From Candidatus Bruticola papionis (GTDB lineage: Bacteria > Vulcanimicrobiota > Xenobia > Xenobiales > Xenobiaceae), in contig DHKB01000055.1 of the NCBI GenBank assembly GCA_002407045.1, positions 260 to 27,441 of the forward strand: DNA of 27,182 nt. The letters are read 5' to 3'. Of this stretch, positions 13,854 to 22,971 are shown piece by piece. The position numbers and the translations under genes are program-made. The notes below the pieces were generated by a model. The model made no database searches. It saw only the letters and a list, made by a program, of their open reading frames with translations, and was not told the DNA's origin. How positions within the stretch are numbered: position 1 is the stretch's first letter; each line of letters begins with the position of its first letter.

Positions 13854-16661
13854 TTAATCATTCTCTCCAGGCTCCATAAGCACTAAGCGAATAGCATCTA
13901 ATCTGGGGCTAGAATCGGCAATAGCAGAATAGACTACTTCGTTTAATTCTTCCTGAGTTTCCACATCATCCTGAGTTACTGAAGGGTTAATCTTGGTAAG
14001 CTCTTGCAAACGCAATTTCTCGCCTTCCAAAATGAGCTTGGCTTTTTCCATAGCCTTGGTACGCATAGGTTTAACCATATTCTGAATGGCTTTTACTACC
14101 TTCTCAGTGAGAAGTTCTACGCGTTCGCCACACTTTTCCCAAAGTTTGACCACGCTATTAGGCTTAATACGCTTCAAGCCCTTATGAGCTGGGATCTCTT
14201 CACGATAGATAGTGCCGTCCAAATTGACATTGATCAAAATGGGCACAGGAGAGAGATAACGGCCCAGTTCCAAGTTATCTTGACCAATAGCCTCAAATAT
14301 AAATAAGAATTGTACAACTAGCCCGCTCTTAGGTGCCGACTTCCAATATACGGCAGAAGCGCTACCATCAGTACCATCTAAGGCAAAAGAAAGCAATTCC
14401 TTTACCAAAGGATGGGCGCCGTTTAAGTATTCAACCTCTTCGCGAGCTAAAGCCAGCTCTCGGTTGAAAGTAGCCAGCATGCCACCTTCATGCAAACGCG
14501 ACAGAGCGTCTATTTGCATATTTTTGCCTGGAGTAAGGTGATACATTCCAGCAGTGCTCAACTCTTCAACATTGACACCAAAGCGATCTAAGAGCTTAGT
14601 AACAACTCCTTCAACATCAAAGTTTTTTGTTTCGGCTTCAATAGTGGCGGCTAATTCTTGGCCACGCTCTTCATTAAAGGAGTTTAAGTCCACCAAATAG
14701 TCTACATTGTCTTCGGCTATTTGTTTGTACTTCTTGGCCAATTCCAGCGATTGCACTAAAACAGGCCTAAAATCACCAGGCTGCATTAAAACTTGATCGA
14801 GATGCACTGTCGCGGCAATTTCTTCTCCGCCTTCGACTGGGCCCTCGAAAGAGCCCATAATCTTGTGCCAAGCGAAGAGACGCTCTTCTGGCGTTCCGCC
14901 CTTAAAATACATGACGTAAACATCGACAGGGTGAGTTTGGCCTATACGATCCAAACGTCCTATACGCTGTTCGACAGTGTCCGGGCTCAAGGGAATATCC
15001 CAGAAAATAAGCGTATGAGCAGCTTGGAAATTGCGCCCCTCGCTACCGATTTCGCTGCAAAGCAAAATATCGGCTCCCTCCGGATCAGTAAACCAAACAG
15101 CCTGTTTATCACGTTCAAATACCGTCAATCCTTCATGGAACACAGCCGAATAAATACCGAAGTTGTCGCGCAAACGTTCATGCAAAGCAGCTACCAATTG
15201 CATGCGTTTGGCAATTAAGACAATCTTTTCACCAGGATGAGACTTGATATATGAAGCGATCCACAAGACACGCTGATCTTGACGCAACTGAGCTGGAGTA
15301 AGTTCGCCCAAACCAGGGAAAATATTTTCAGCTCCATTGCGCGAGAGCGGTACTGGATGGACAACGCGTCCAGAGAATAAACCAGACAAACGAGCACGCC
15401 TATTACGGAACAGCACACGACCGGGGCCGTGACGATCTATTAAAGCGCTAAGCAAAGCACGACTATGTTCAGCAGAGCTGTCTGTATCTAAATGTTCTTG
15501 CAAAGCTCGGCTCAAGTGTTTTATTTGTTCGTCGCTGGCAAATTCGGCTTCGATATTTTTAAGAGCCAACACAACAGCCTTATGATCAGAGCCTGGCTTA
15601 TCCTCACTCAAGGCTAAATGCAATTCTTTAGCCAAATCGGAACCATGCTTCCAAGTTTCACGCTCTTGGCAATAAGTATCAAAATCGGTAAAGCGTTTAG
15701 GATCGACCAAACGCAACAAGCCAAATTCCGTTTCTAAACCACTTCGAGAAGGCGTAGCAGTCAAAAGTAAAACGCTGCGGGAGTGCTCGGCCAGCTGGCT
15801 GACAGCCTCGTAGGCTTCCTGCCCCTCGTGCAAATGGTGAGCTTCATCAACTATAAGCAAATCCCAATCGTATTTGAGGGCTTCGTCGAGCAAGCCATCT
15901 TTTAAAGCCGTCCAAGGGGTAATAGCTCTTCTAGCGGCCATGTAAGGCTCATCATCTTCCAAAGCCTCGCTACCAACTAAGCTGAATACTTCATTGAAGC
16001 GGCGAGCCATTTCGGCTAACCATTGGTTAGTCAGACTATCGGGCAAGACTATCAACACTCTGGAGGCGCGTCCACATTCACGCAAAACGCTAAAAATACG
16101 ACCAGCTTCAATAGTTTTGCCTAAGCCTACTTCATCAGAGAGCAAAACTCGAGGATTAAGCATAGAGCAAACGCGCTCAGTTACGTAAAGCTGGTGCGGT
16201 AATAAGCTAGCTCGTGAAGCGCCAATAAAGTAAGCCTCGGAGCTGAGCATTTTGGAGCGCAACTTATGAGCAGACAAGCGCAAATGCAAGTCTTCTGGAT
16301 AACCGACATTACCATAATGCATACGTCCTAAAGAGCTCGACAAAGGTACTTTGTCTTCCAACTCAGCTTCTGACATTGATTGATCGCCATTCCAATAGGT
16401 AATCAACCCGCCATCCTGCGTGATTTTTTCTATGCGAAAATGGCGGCCATCACGAGCGACAGCCATTTGACCAACGTGAAGAATGATTCGACGCAAAGGT
16501 GCAGTTTTTATTCTATATAGGCATTCTTCCGATTTAGCAGGAAAAAAAACTTTTAATAGACGCTCATCGACAACTTCTTCAACACATCCCAGTCCCATTT
16601 GCGGGTCAGACTCATTGATAATTCTTTGACCCTTAACAAAATTTTCTAATAGATCCGACAT
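13854..16661 (-). CDS. rapA: RapA-like SNF2 ATPase, RNA-polymerase-associated helicase-like protein
   Basis: RapA is a Swi2/Snf2 ATPase that binds RNA polymerase and promotes its recycling after transcription. The 935-residue product is close to the E. coli length (968) and keeps the whole layout. Two Tudor-like N-terminal repeats begin with FVKGQRIINESDPQMGLG at about 8-25 and FFPAKSEECLYRIKTAPLRR at 39-58. Walker A GLGKT is at 179-183 in the RapA-typical LLSDEVGLGKTIEAG, and DEAH is at 272-275. The second RecA lobe has the SEIGSEGRNFQAAH and RIGRLDRIGQ motifs (about 540-590). The C-terminal third matches RapA in position only. The family is best known from Gammaproteobacteria; related SNF2 proteins occur more widely, so a direct RNA polymerase role here is inferred. 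The gene is monocistronic with its own terminator. Confidence 0.88.
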   Translation of the reverse strand: MSDLLENFVKGQRIINESDPQMGLGCVEEVVDERLLKVFFPAKSEECLYRIKTAPLRRIILHVGQMAVARDGRHFRIEKITQDGGLITYWNGDQSMSEAELEDKVPLSSSLGRMHYGNVGYPEDLHLRLSAHKLRSKMLSSEAYFIGASRASLLPHQLYVTERVCSMLNPRVLLSDEVGLGKTIEAGRIFSVLRECGRASRVLIVLPDSLTNQWLAEMARRFNEVFSLVGSEALEDDEPYMAARRAITPWTALKDGLLDEALKYDWDLLIVDEAHHLHEGQEAYEAVSQLAEHSRSVLLLTATPSRSGLETEFGLLRLVDPKRFTDFDTYCQERETWKHGSDLAKELHLALSEDKPGSDHKAVVLALKNIEAEFASDEQIKHLSRALQEHLDTDSSAEHSRALLSALIDRHGPGRVLFRNRRARLSGLFSGRVVHPVPLSRNGAENIFPGLGELTPAQLRQDQRVLWIASYIKSHPGEKIVLIAKRMQLVAALHERLRDNFGIYSAVFHEGLTVFERDKQAVWFTDPEGADILLCSEIGSEGRNFQAAHTLIFWDIPLSPDTVEQRIGRLDRIGQTHPVDVYVMYFKGGTPEERLFAWHKIMGSFEGPVEGGEEIAATVHLDQVLMQPGDFRPVLVQSLELAKKYKQIAEDNVDYLVDLNSFNEERGQELAATIEAETKNFDVEGVVTKLLDRFGVNVEELSTAGMYHLTPGKNMQIDALSRLHEGGMLATFNRELALAREEVEYLNGAHPLVKELLSFALDGTDGSASAVYWKSAPKSGLVVQFLFIFEAIGQDNLELGRYLSPVPILINVNLDGTIYREEIPAHKGLKRIKPNSVVKLWEKCGERVELLTEKVVKAIQNMVKPMRTKAMEKAKLILEGEKLRLQELTKINPSVTQDDVETQEELNEVVYSAIADSSPRLDAIRLVLMEPGEND

Positions 16662-16866
16662 AGCAATCCATCCAATAAAGCACTATTCTTCTGCAAATTG
16701 CGCAGCAAAAAAACGAAACAATTTTTCCCCCTCGCCTTCCCCCTCCGAATATACGAACAAACAGCCGCTGACTATACCACTTTCACAAGTTAATATCCTC
16801 TAGAATAACTAGCGCTAGGGGCAAAGCGGCTGCCGTCGCAAGCCGAAGCTAAAGATAAAAAAATAC

Positions 16867-18996
16867 TTACTTTTGCTTATCTTCAACTTCATCCAATTCA
16901 TTTTCTTCTTCAGCTACTATCTCTTCAGCAACTTTCAAAGTAGTTTGACTGTGGCAATCATCAGCTACGGCCCATTTATACAAAATTGCGCCTAAGCCTA
17001 TGAAACAAATCAGCCCCAGCAAATTATAACCGACAGTACCTAAAGCGGTCGTCAAGATTTTCTCTAAGCTAATGCTAGCCATAAACTTGGCGGCTGCATT
17101 GTTGACAGTTAGCAAAGCGACCAATACACCGGAAAGAGCGCCACCAGCTACTAACCCTGTAGCGAACAAATTACCACTGCCCAGTTCAGAATTAGCTTGA
17201 TTGTCAGTTTCACCACGGCGCCAATCGGCTAAACCACGTACCAAACCGCCTACAAAGATAGGCGAAGTCGTGGAAATGGGCAAATAAGCGCCCACAGCAA
17301 AAGATAAAGCATTCACTCCACACAATTCAAAAGTCAGAGCTAAAAAAGCACCTACTATTACAAATTGCCAATCTAAATTGAAAGAGAGAAGGCCACGAAT
17401 CAAAGTAGCCATCAAAGTTCCCTGAGGAGCTGGATATTGCGCAGTGCCTATAGCGTGAGTAATGCCTTGAGCTTGCATAGCTAAAGTAGGAGCATCCAAG
17501 ATGTGAATTGTCCAGCCTACTACTAGCGAAGAGACAGCCGCTCCGATAAATAGAGCGATTTGCTGATACCGTGGAGTAGCCCCTACTAAAAAGCCTGTTT
17601 TAAGATCTTGGCTGGTGGCGCCAGAGGTAGCCGCCGCAATGCACACGATACCGCCCACAACCAGAGCCATAGGCTCATAGACATGACCAGTCCAGCCGAA
17701 AGCGATAAAGACTAAGCAAGTGCCCATTATGGTGGCGATAGTCATACCGGAAATAGGGCTAGAACTGCTGCCTATTAAGCCAACAATACGACTTGATACA
17801 GTAACAAAGAAAAAGCCAAATACAACTATTAAAATAGCCAAAATGCCTTTACCAAACACACTATGAGCAGGCAAAATAGGCAAAATTGAGAGTACGACAA
17901 CCAATATGGCACAACCAATTAAAACCGTAAGCATGGAAAGGTCGCACTCAGTTCGCAACTTATGGGAACTTTCTCCCTTGTTTTGTAACGACTTAAAGCT
18001 GGAGACAAAAGAAGAAACGATAGTGGGGAAAGTTTTCAATAGAGTGATAAAACCGCCACAAGCCACAGCGCCAGCGCCAATTTGGCGCACGTAAGCACGA
18101 TAAATAGCTCCCGGCACATCAGTGAAAGTAGCGGTAGTAGGATCCCAACCGCAAGGGCCACCAGGAGTAAAGATATCGGCCATTTCTCCTAAATTAACCA
18201 ATTGCCGAGCAACCATTTCCATGGGCAGCAAAGTAGCTAAGAGAGGAATTAAAACGAACCAAGAGAGCACACCACCGGCGACCATTACTCCAGCCAGACG
18301 AGGGCCTATTATATAACCTACACCTAAATATTCAGGGGTAACTTCTCCTCCAACGTAAGCCGAAGGCCAAAACTTATTCTTTAAGGAGGTTACATAGCAA
18401 GGCGTTTGAGCGATAAAATTTATGCCTTTTTGAAAGAAAGCATAAATGAAAGCTGCGGCCACCCCCCAATAAGCATTTTTGGCGAACTCGCCGCCTTGGT
18501 CGCCGGCAATAAGTACCTGAGCACAGGCCGTTCCCTCTGGATATGGCAATTTGCCATGTTCATGTACAATCAAATTGGAGCGCAATGGCACCATCATAAA
18601 AGTGCCCAAAAGGCCACCACACAAAGCCAAAATAAAAATAACCCAATAATTAAAGAAGGACGAGCCGTCTGAGCCTGCACTTAAAAATAAAAATCCGGGA
18701 AGAGTAAAAATTACTCCAGAAGCAATAGATTCACTGGCCGATCCAGTAGTCTGGATAATATTATTTTCCAGAATAGTCGTATTGAAAAGTTTACGACCGC
18801 AAGATATAGCTAAAACAGCAATGGGAATAGAAGCAGAAACGGTCATACCAGCTTTTAAAGCCAAATAGACTGAGGCCGCCCCAAAGAGAGCTCCAAAGAT
18901 AATCCCCATGATAATCGCCCGCACCGTAAGTTCGGGCATTTCTTTTTGCGGAGCTATGTAAGGGGTAAACTCCACCTGAACATTATCGGAAGTCAA
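16867..18996 (-). CDS. OPT-family oligopeptide (or metal-chelate) transporter
   Basis: OPT transporters are proton-coupled importers of small peptides or metal chelates in the cytoplasmic membrane. The 709-residue product is almost entirely hydrophobic helices, with the family-typical first loop (NNIIQTTGSASESIASGVIFTLP, about 76-98), a PYPEGTACAQVL segment in the helix 4-5 region (about 152-163) and a long first-half/second-half symmetry. It belongs to the bacterial subgroup rather than the yellow-stripe or fungal peptide types by length. The end is acidic and cytoplasmic. The start appears to be TTG at 18996 (preceded by AGGTT about 9 bases upstream); an internal GTG 21 bases downstream is the alternative. 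It lies 122 bases downstream of an M48 protease gene on the same strand, with a hairpin between them. Confidence 0.93.
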   Translation of the reverse strand: MTSDNVQVEFTPYIAPQKEMPELTVRAIIMGIIFGALFGAASVYLALKAGMTVSASIPIAVLAISCGRKLFNTTILENNIIQTTGSASESIASGVIFTLPGFLFLSAGSDGSSFFNYWVIFILALCGGLLGTFMMVPLRSNLIVHEHGKLPYPEGTACAQVLIAGDQGGEFAKNAYWGVAAAFIYAFFQKGINFIAQTPCYVTSLKNKFWPSAYVGGEVTPEYLGVGYIIGPRLAGVMVAGGVLSWFVLIPLLATLLPMEMVARQLVNLGEMADIFTPGGPCGWDPTTATFTDVPGAIYRAYVRQIGAGAVACGGFITLLKTFPTIVSSFVSSFKSLQNKGESSHKLRTECDLSMLTVLIGCAILVVVLSILPILPAHSVFGKGILAILIVVFGFFFVTVSSRIVGLIGSSSSPISGMTIATIMGTCLVFIAFGWTGHVYEPMALVVGGIVCIAAATSGATSQDLKTGFLVGATPRYQQIALFIGAAVSSLVVGWTIHILDAPTLAMQAQGITHAIGTAQYPAPQGTLMATLIRGLLSFNLDWQFVIVGAFLALTFELCGVNALSFAVGAYLPISTTSPIFVGGLVRGLADWRRGETDNQANSELGSGNLFATGLVAGGALSGVLVALLTVNNAAAKFMASISLEKILTTALGTVGYNLLGLICFIGLGAILYKWAVADDCHSQTTLKVAEEIVAEEENELDEVEDKQK

Positions 18997-19031
18997 GATT
19001 TTATAACCTATCTTTTATAACAGCATTAGTG

Positions 19032-19096
19032 TGTCGGCAAGATTCTCCCCATTCAGTTTTAGCAATTAGGCTGCCTTTTTCATAAAATTGCCGACA
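19032..19096 (-). repeat. Perfect 9-bp inverted repeat between the M48 and OPT genes
   Basis: TGTCGGCAA at 19032-19040 is complementary to TTGCCGACA at 19088-19096, enclosing 47 bases. No T run follows on the - strand, so it is not an obvious terminator. It could be an operator or a structured leader for the OPT gene. Confidence 0.5.
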
Positions 19097-19118
19097 TCAA
19101 AAAAATACGGCCCCAACA

Positions 19119-19907
19119 CTACAAAACGCTAGAGCTATTTCCTCTGTTATGTTCGTAAAGATCATACTCTTCACGTAAACTGACTACACGCCCTTGGATA
19201 TCATCTATGCGATCCTTAGTTAAAGGGTGGGTGCTCAATAAAGAGTTCATAAATTGGCTATCGCCTTTACCATTGTCATTCTTTTTCAAAATTTGCAAAG
19301 CTTCAACTCCGTAGCCAGGATCATATCCAGCTTTGCACATAAGGACCACTCCTCCATCATCAGCTTCTTTTTCTTGAGCCTGACTATAACGGTTGCTGAT
19401 CACAAAATTAGTCATACCTAACAAAGTCGAAATCTGGTTGCGATTGCCTCCCTTGATAAAACTGCTTAGTAAAACACCGCCAATTTGTCCCATCATAGAA
19501 CGTTCCAATGCTTTTACTGAGTGGCGCTTTTCTACATGCGTAATCTCATGACCGAGCACAAAACTAAGCTGATTTATGCTCATAACTTTACAAATACCTT
19601 TGGTTACATAAATATAGCCGCCAGGGAAAGCGAAAGCATTGATAATATCTTGGTTGAGCACTTTAAAACTATAAGGGATACCTCGCTCTCCGTATTGAAC
19701 TAGGCTCTGACCCAAATCGTTAATTTGCTTAGCCAAACGTACATTTTTAACTAAGCCATATTTTTTTTCAATTTGCTGTGATGAAGATTTGCCTATCTGA
19801 ATTTCCTGTTTGGTGGAGATCATAGATGCTAAAGCTGGCAAACTCAGTGCCAGAATCATCACCAATATACATATAGCGAAACGTCCGGTTTTAATCTTAG
19901 TGAGCAT
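19119..19907 (-). CDS. Exported M48-family zinc metalloprotease
   Basis: M48 proteases of the LoiP/YggG/BepA kind act in the periplasm or envelope in protein quality control. The 262-residue product has a signal peptide (core about 10-27). The zinc motif HEITH is at 120-124 inside LGHEITHVEKRH, and the third ligand is probably Glu181 in the QEKEADDGG segment. The layout, including the GGYIYVTKG strand and the STHPLTKDRI segment near 228, matches this group. No lipobox or TPR domain is present, so it is the short form. An AGAGG site precedes the ATG. It starts 33 bases downstream of the ABC ATPase gene, so it may be the last gene of the importer operon. Confidence 0.93.
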   Translation of the reverse strand: MLTKIKTGRFAICILVMILALSLPALASMISTKQEIQIGKSSSQQIEKKYGLVKNVRLAKQINDLGQSLVQYGERGIPYSFKVLNQDIINAFAFPGGYIYVTKGICKVMSINQLSFVLGHEITHVEKRHSVKALERSMMGQIGGVLLSSFIKGGNRNQISTLLGMTNFVISNRYSQAQEKEADDGGVVLMCKAGYDPGYGVEALQILKKNDNGKGDSQFMNSLLSTHPLTKDRIDDIQGRVVSLREEYDLYEHNRGNSSSVL

Positions 19908-19940
19908 AAAAAACCTCTGATTTTTCTATTATCTTTTATT

Positions 19941-20729
19941 TTAGCAAGATAAATTGGAACGCACAAAAATTCGAGGGCATTTATCGCCAACAATTTCCGC
20001 CTCGACTTTAAAAACACGCTTTATAAGTTCGCTGGTAAGCACTTTAGAAGGAATACCATTAGCGGCCACTACACCTCTTTCTAACACTATCAAACGTGAG
20101 CAATATTGAGCAGCTAAGTTCAAATCATGTAATACAGCCACCACGGTCAAACGGCGCTCTTTGTTTAAAGTGAGCACCAAATCCATAATTTCTATCTGAA
20201 AACAAATATCCAAGTGATTAGTAGGTTCGTCTAAAAGCAAAATAGACGTATCCTGTGCTAAAGCTTGCGCAATGCGAACACGCTGAACCTCGCCCCCAGA
20301 AAGTTCGGAGATGGGACGATCGGCTAAAGAAAGCGTGTCCGTATCTTGCATAGCTTTAAATGCAGCAACTGAACCTTCATTGCCAGCAAATGAACCGCCA
20401 TAGTGAGCGTATCCACCCATTTCCACGATTTCTCGGCAAGTAAAATCCTGCCAAATAGAAGCATTTTGCGGCACAAAGGCCAACTTTTGTGCGATTTGGC
20501 GCCGGGACAAATTGCCTATGTCTTTTCCGTACAAATACAAATGGCCGCTTTCTAAAGGCAATAGACCAGCAAAAGCACGTAAGAGCGTAGATTTTCCTGT
20601 TCCATTAGGGCCAAGTATCCCTACAAACTCACCTTCGCCAATTGACAGAGATAGATCATTCAGTACGGGCTTTTCTCCGTCTTTGTATCTATAAATTATA
20701 TTTTGAGCTTGCATAACGGCCGAATTCAT
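19941..20729 (-). CDS. ABC importer ATPase, FecE/BtuD type
   Basis: This subunit powers uptake of cobalamin, haem or ferric siderophore. The 262-residue product has Walker A GPNGTGKST at 40-48, the Q-loop in FVPQNA around 85-90, the ABC signature LSGGE at 143-147, Walker B ILLLDEPT at 163-170 and the switch His in HDLN near 205. The C-terminal SELIKRVFKVEAEIV stretch is typical of this importer subgroup. A GAGGA ribosome site lies about 7 bases before the ATG. It follows the permease gene by 18 bases and is one of three genes forming a complete importer. The substrate is not decidable from this subunit. Confidence 0.93.
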   Translation of the reverse strand: MNSAVMQAQNIIYRYKDGEKPVLNDLSLSIGEGEFVGILGPNGTGKSTLLRAFAGLLPLESGHLYLYGKDIGNLSRRQIAQKLAFVPQNASIWQDFTCREIVEMGGYAHYGGSFAGNEGSVAAFKAMQDTDTLSLADRPISELSGGEVQRVRIAQALAQDTSILLLDEPTNHLDICFQIEIMDLVLTLNKERRLTVVAVLHDLNLAAQYCSRLIVLERGVVAANGIPSKVLTSELIKRVFKVEAEIVGDKCPRIFVRSNLSC

Positions 20730-20747
20730 ACTATTCCTCTACTCCGC

Positions 20748-21797
20748 TTAGCGGCCCCCTTTCTTCTTTAGAATAAAGAAAAAGAAAGGCGCTCCCACTA
20801 GAGCGGTAAGTACGCCTACAGGCAATTCTTGCGGAGCGATTATCGTTCTAGATATGGTATCGGCCAAAACTAAAAATGAAGCTCCGTTGATAGCTGCAGC
20901 AGGCAAAAGCAAACGATGATCTGGGCCGACTAAAAGACGAGTGATATGAGGAATAACCAATCCCAAAAAGCCAATCATACCAGCGACAGCCACAGAAGCA
21001 GCAGTCATTAGAGAACAACCGACCACCACCACAACTTTTAAAGTTTCCACATTAACACCCAACGACTTGGCGTGTTCTTCTCCCATACAAAGCATATTCA
21101 AGGGAACAGCGTACCAGTACAAAACAGTAGCTCCCACCAGTAAATAAGGAGCAATGGCCAGCAAGGACGTCTTATCTGCTTGATCTAATGTTCCCATCAT
21201 CCAAACAACCACTCGTTGCAAATCCTGTCCAGCTAAACTCATAAGCAAGCTAACCATGGCGCCGGCAAAAGATCCGACAATAACTCCAGCCAGAAGAAAT
21301 GTACCTACTGGCAAAACATTGTCGACTTTAGCCAAACGATAAACGGTCATCATGGCCAGAATAGCTCCAACAAAGGCCATTAAAGGCACGGACGGCAGAT
21401 AAGAGCAAAAATTTGGAATATGTAAAACAATGGCCAACGTAGCGCCTAGCGAAGCTCCAGAAGAAGTGCCAACGATATAAGGATCAGCCAAAGAATTGCG
21501 CAATATGGCTTGGAATCCACAACCAGATAGGGCCAAAGAAGCTCCCACAAACATAGCCAGCAAAATACGCGGCCAACGCAAATCGCTGATAATTATGCGA
21601 CTAGCTTCCGGCAATGACGGTGAATGGATTAGTAGCCCCCAAAAGTCTGCCCAAGGCAAAGATACCGATCCATACACAGTAGCTACAGCCACAGAAACAA
21701 CCAGCACTAAAACAGCTATTGCCATTACCACAATGCGGCGTCGTAGCAAAGCTTGGGCTTTGGCCTTGTATAGGGTGACGGCGTTATCAATTGTCAT
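20748..21797 (-). CDS. ABC importer permease, FecCD/BtuC family
   Basis: The 349-residue product is the membrane channel of a type II ABC importer. It has about ten hydrophobic helices and the family-typical stretches LPWADFW, RWPRILLAMFVGASLALSGC, NPLADPYIVGTSSGASLG (here NSLADPY) and the C-terminal VPHITRLLVGPDHRLLLP with the coupling helix to the ATPase. I chose the ATG at 21797 because a GAGGT site lies just upstream and the family starts here; the frame stays open to 21956 but that part lies inside the binding-protein gene. The start overlaps the upstream stop by 11 bases. Confidence 0.93.
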   Translation of the reverse strand: MTIDNAVTLYKAKAQALLRRRIVVMAIAVLVLVVSVAVATVYGSVSLPWADFWGLLIHSPSLPEASRIIISDLRWPRILLAMFVGASLALSGCGFQAILRNSLADPYIVGTSSGASLGATLAIVLHIPNFCSYLPSVPLMAFVGAILAMMTVYRLAKVDNVLPVGTFLLAGVIVGSFAGAMVSLLMSLAGQDLQRVVVWMMGTLDQADKTSLLAIAPYLLVGATVLYWYAVPLNMLCMGEEHAKSLGVNVETLKVVVVVGCSLMTAASVAVAGMIGFLGLVIPHITRLLVGPDHRLLLPAAAINGASFLVLADTISRTIIAPQELPVGVLTALVGAPFFFFILKKKGGR

Positions 21798-22728
21798 GAG
21801 CCACCTCACAATAGTGGCGCAACAGCTCGACTCCACGCAAAGAGCGCATAGTGGAGCGATGCAATAAACTGGCAGGCACATAGTATACGCGACCAGCTTG
21901 CACAGCCTTAAGAGAAGACCAACCAGCCATTTTAGTAACGTCCGGCGCTCCTTCACAATTCATGATAATAAGATCGGGATCCCGTTGCAGTAGATCCTCC
22001 ATAGAAACGGTAGGATAAGCTGTCTTAAGATCAGCATAACAGTTGCGACCGCCCGCCAAATCTATCAAATTATTTATATAAGAATTGCTACCTACAGTCA
22101 TTATGGGGCGAGGCCAAATCACTAAAAACAAGCTCGGTTTTACCGGCAAGCGCGCATTACGTTCTTTACAAGAGGACAAAAATTCGCTCAATTGCTTATT
22201 CAAAGCGGCCGCTTCGTAGCGCTTATCTAAGGCCTGTCCCAAAGTGTTCAGAACTTTAGCTAAATCTTCTAGGCTGTTTAAACGCAAAGGCAAACGGCGC
22301 CCTTTAAGTTTAGCCAAACGACCGCTAAATCCAGAAGGCAATAAAGTTTCATCATAAACTATTAAGTCCGGAGCAGCTGCAGCAATCAGTTCTAAGTTAG
22401 GATACATATCGCCGACGCTAGGCAAAGAACTTACCGAAGGTGGATAATCATCGTTATCAGTTACTCCAACTAGGTATTCTTCTGCGCCCAGAGCGCAAAT
22501 AGTTTCTGTAAGGCTTGGAGTAAGTGAAACAACCCTTTGGGGACACTTTTTACCTTCAGGCTTAAAGTTGTCGTCCCATAGTGAAGCTCTACCAGAAGTG
22601 GTATCACGCGCCGAAAAAACTTTTCTACCAAGCGTATTGGGCACAAAAAGAAGATACACAACAGTTGCAACTAGCGCGACGGCCCCCACGCCGAAGAATA
22701 ATTTTGCGAGTTTGTTTAACCGGCCCAT
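21787..22728 (-). CDS. Membrane-anchored substrate-binding protein, BtuF/FecB type
   Basis: The extracytoplasmic binding subunit captures the ligand for the importer. The 313-residue product starts with one hydrophobic segment (about 9-28) with no lipobox Cys, so it is an uncleaved anchor or a signal peptide. The body matches the helical-backbone family: PQRVVSLTPSLTETICALGAEEYLVGVTDNDDYPP (about 63-97), VGDMYPNLELIAAAAPDLIV, and a C-terminal lobe ending with GRVYYVPASL. The opening motif is closest to BtuF (cobalamin) in general appearance, but no cobalamin riboswitch core was seen upstream, so the ligand stays open. There is no clear ribosome site before the ATG; an in-frame stop lies 9-12 bases upstream, so the start cannot be earlier. 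Confidence 0.88.
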   Translation of the reverse strand: MGRLNKLAKLFFGVGAVALVATVVYLLFVPNTLGRKVFSARDTTSGRASLWDDNFKPEGKKCPQRVVSLTPSLTETICALGAEEYLVGVTDNDDYPPSVSSLPSVGDMYPNLELIAAAAPDLIVYDETLLPSGFSGRLAKLKGRRLPLRLNSLEDLAKVLNTLGQALDKRYEAAALNKQLSEFLSSCKERNARLPVKPSLFLVIWPRPIMTVGSNSYINNLIDLAGGRNCYADLKTAYPTVSMEDLLQRDPDLIIMNCEGAPDVTKMAGWSSLKAVQAGRVYYVPASLLHRSTMRSLRGVELLRHYCEVAHDN

Positions 22729-22971
22729 ACAGGGGAACTATTTTTTTATTTTTTGCTTTTCTTCCTCCTGCGAGGCCGTAAGCCCACAAGGAAGAGCCTG
22801 CACCTTGTCGAAGGCGGACGAACTTCGGGGGGGAGTTTCTACAACCGGATTGGGCAGCTTTTTTAAGGAGCAATCAGCAACGCCCCCGCGAACTTCCGAA
22901 TCGCAGCCATAGCGACAGGACGTTCAAGCGAGTATAAGCCTGTAGAATTTGGCAGCTATTTGCCTAGAAGT
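22729..22971. other. Divergent intergenic region between the importer and aminotransferase genes
   Basis: This 243-base stretch holds the control regions of two divergent genes. It contains T-rich and G-rich runs (TTTTTTTATTTTTT near 22740, a run of seven G near 22830) and a rough inverted repeat (TTCGGGGGGGAGTT with AACGCCCCCGCGAA, near 22826-22893). AAGGAG at about 22866 and, on the other strand, GGAGGAAG near 22762 are ribosome-site-like but have no start codon at a useful distance. I see no convincing -35/-10 pair, coding frame or known riboswitch. Confidence 0.5.

Noticed and set aside
21798..21956. N-terminal extension of the permease (53 residues)
   Set aside because: It lies inside the binding-protein gene, lacks family similarity, and the ATG at 21797 has a good ribosome site.
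22470..22912. Several overlapping frames around the importer/aminotransferase gap
   Set aside because: They overlap the binding-protein gene or the gap on both strands, lack ribosome sites, and encode no recognisable domain.
22729..22971. Cobalamin riboswitch upstream of the BtuF-like gene
   Set aside because: I looked for the B12-box core and its flanking conserved stretches on the - strand and did not find them.
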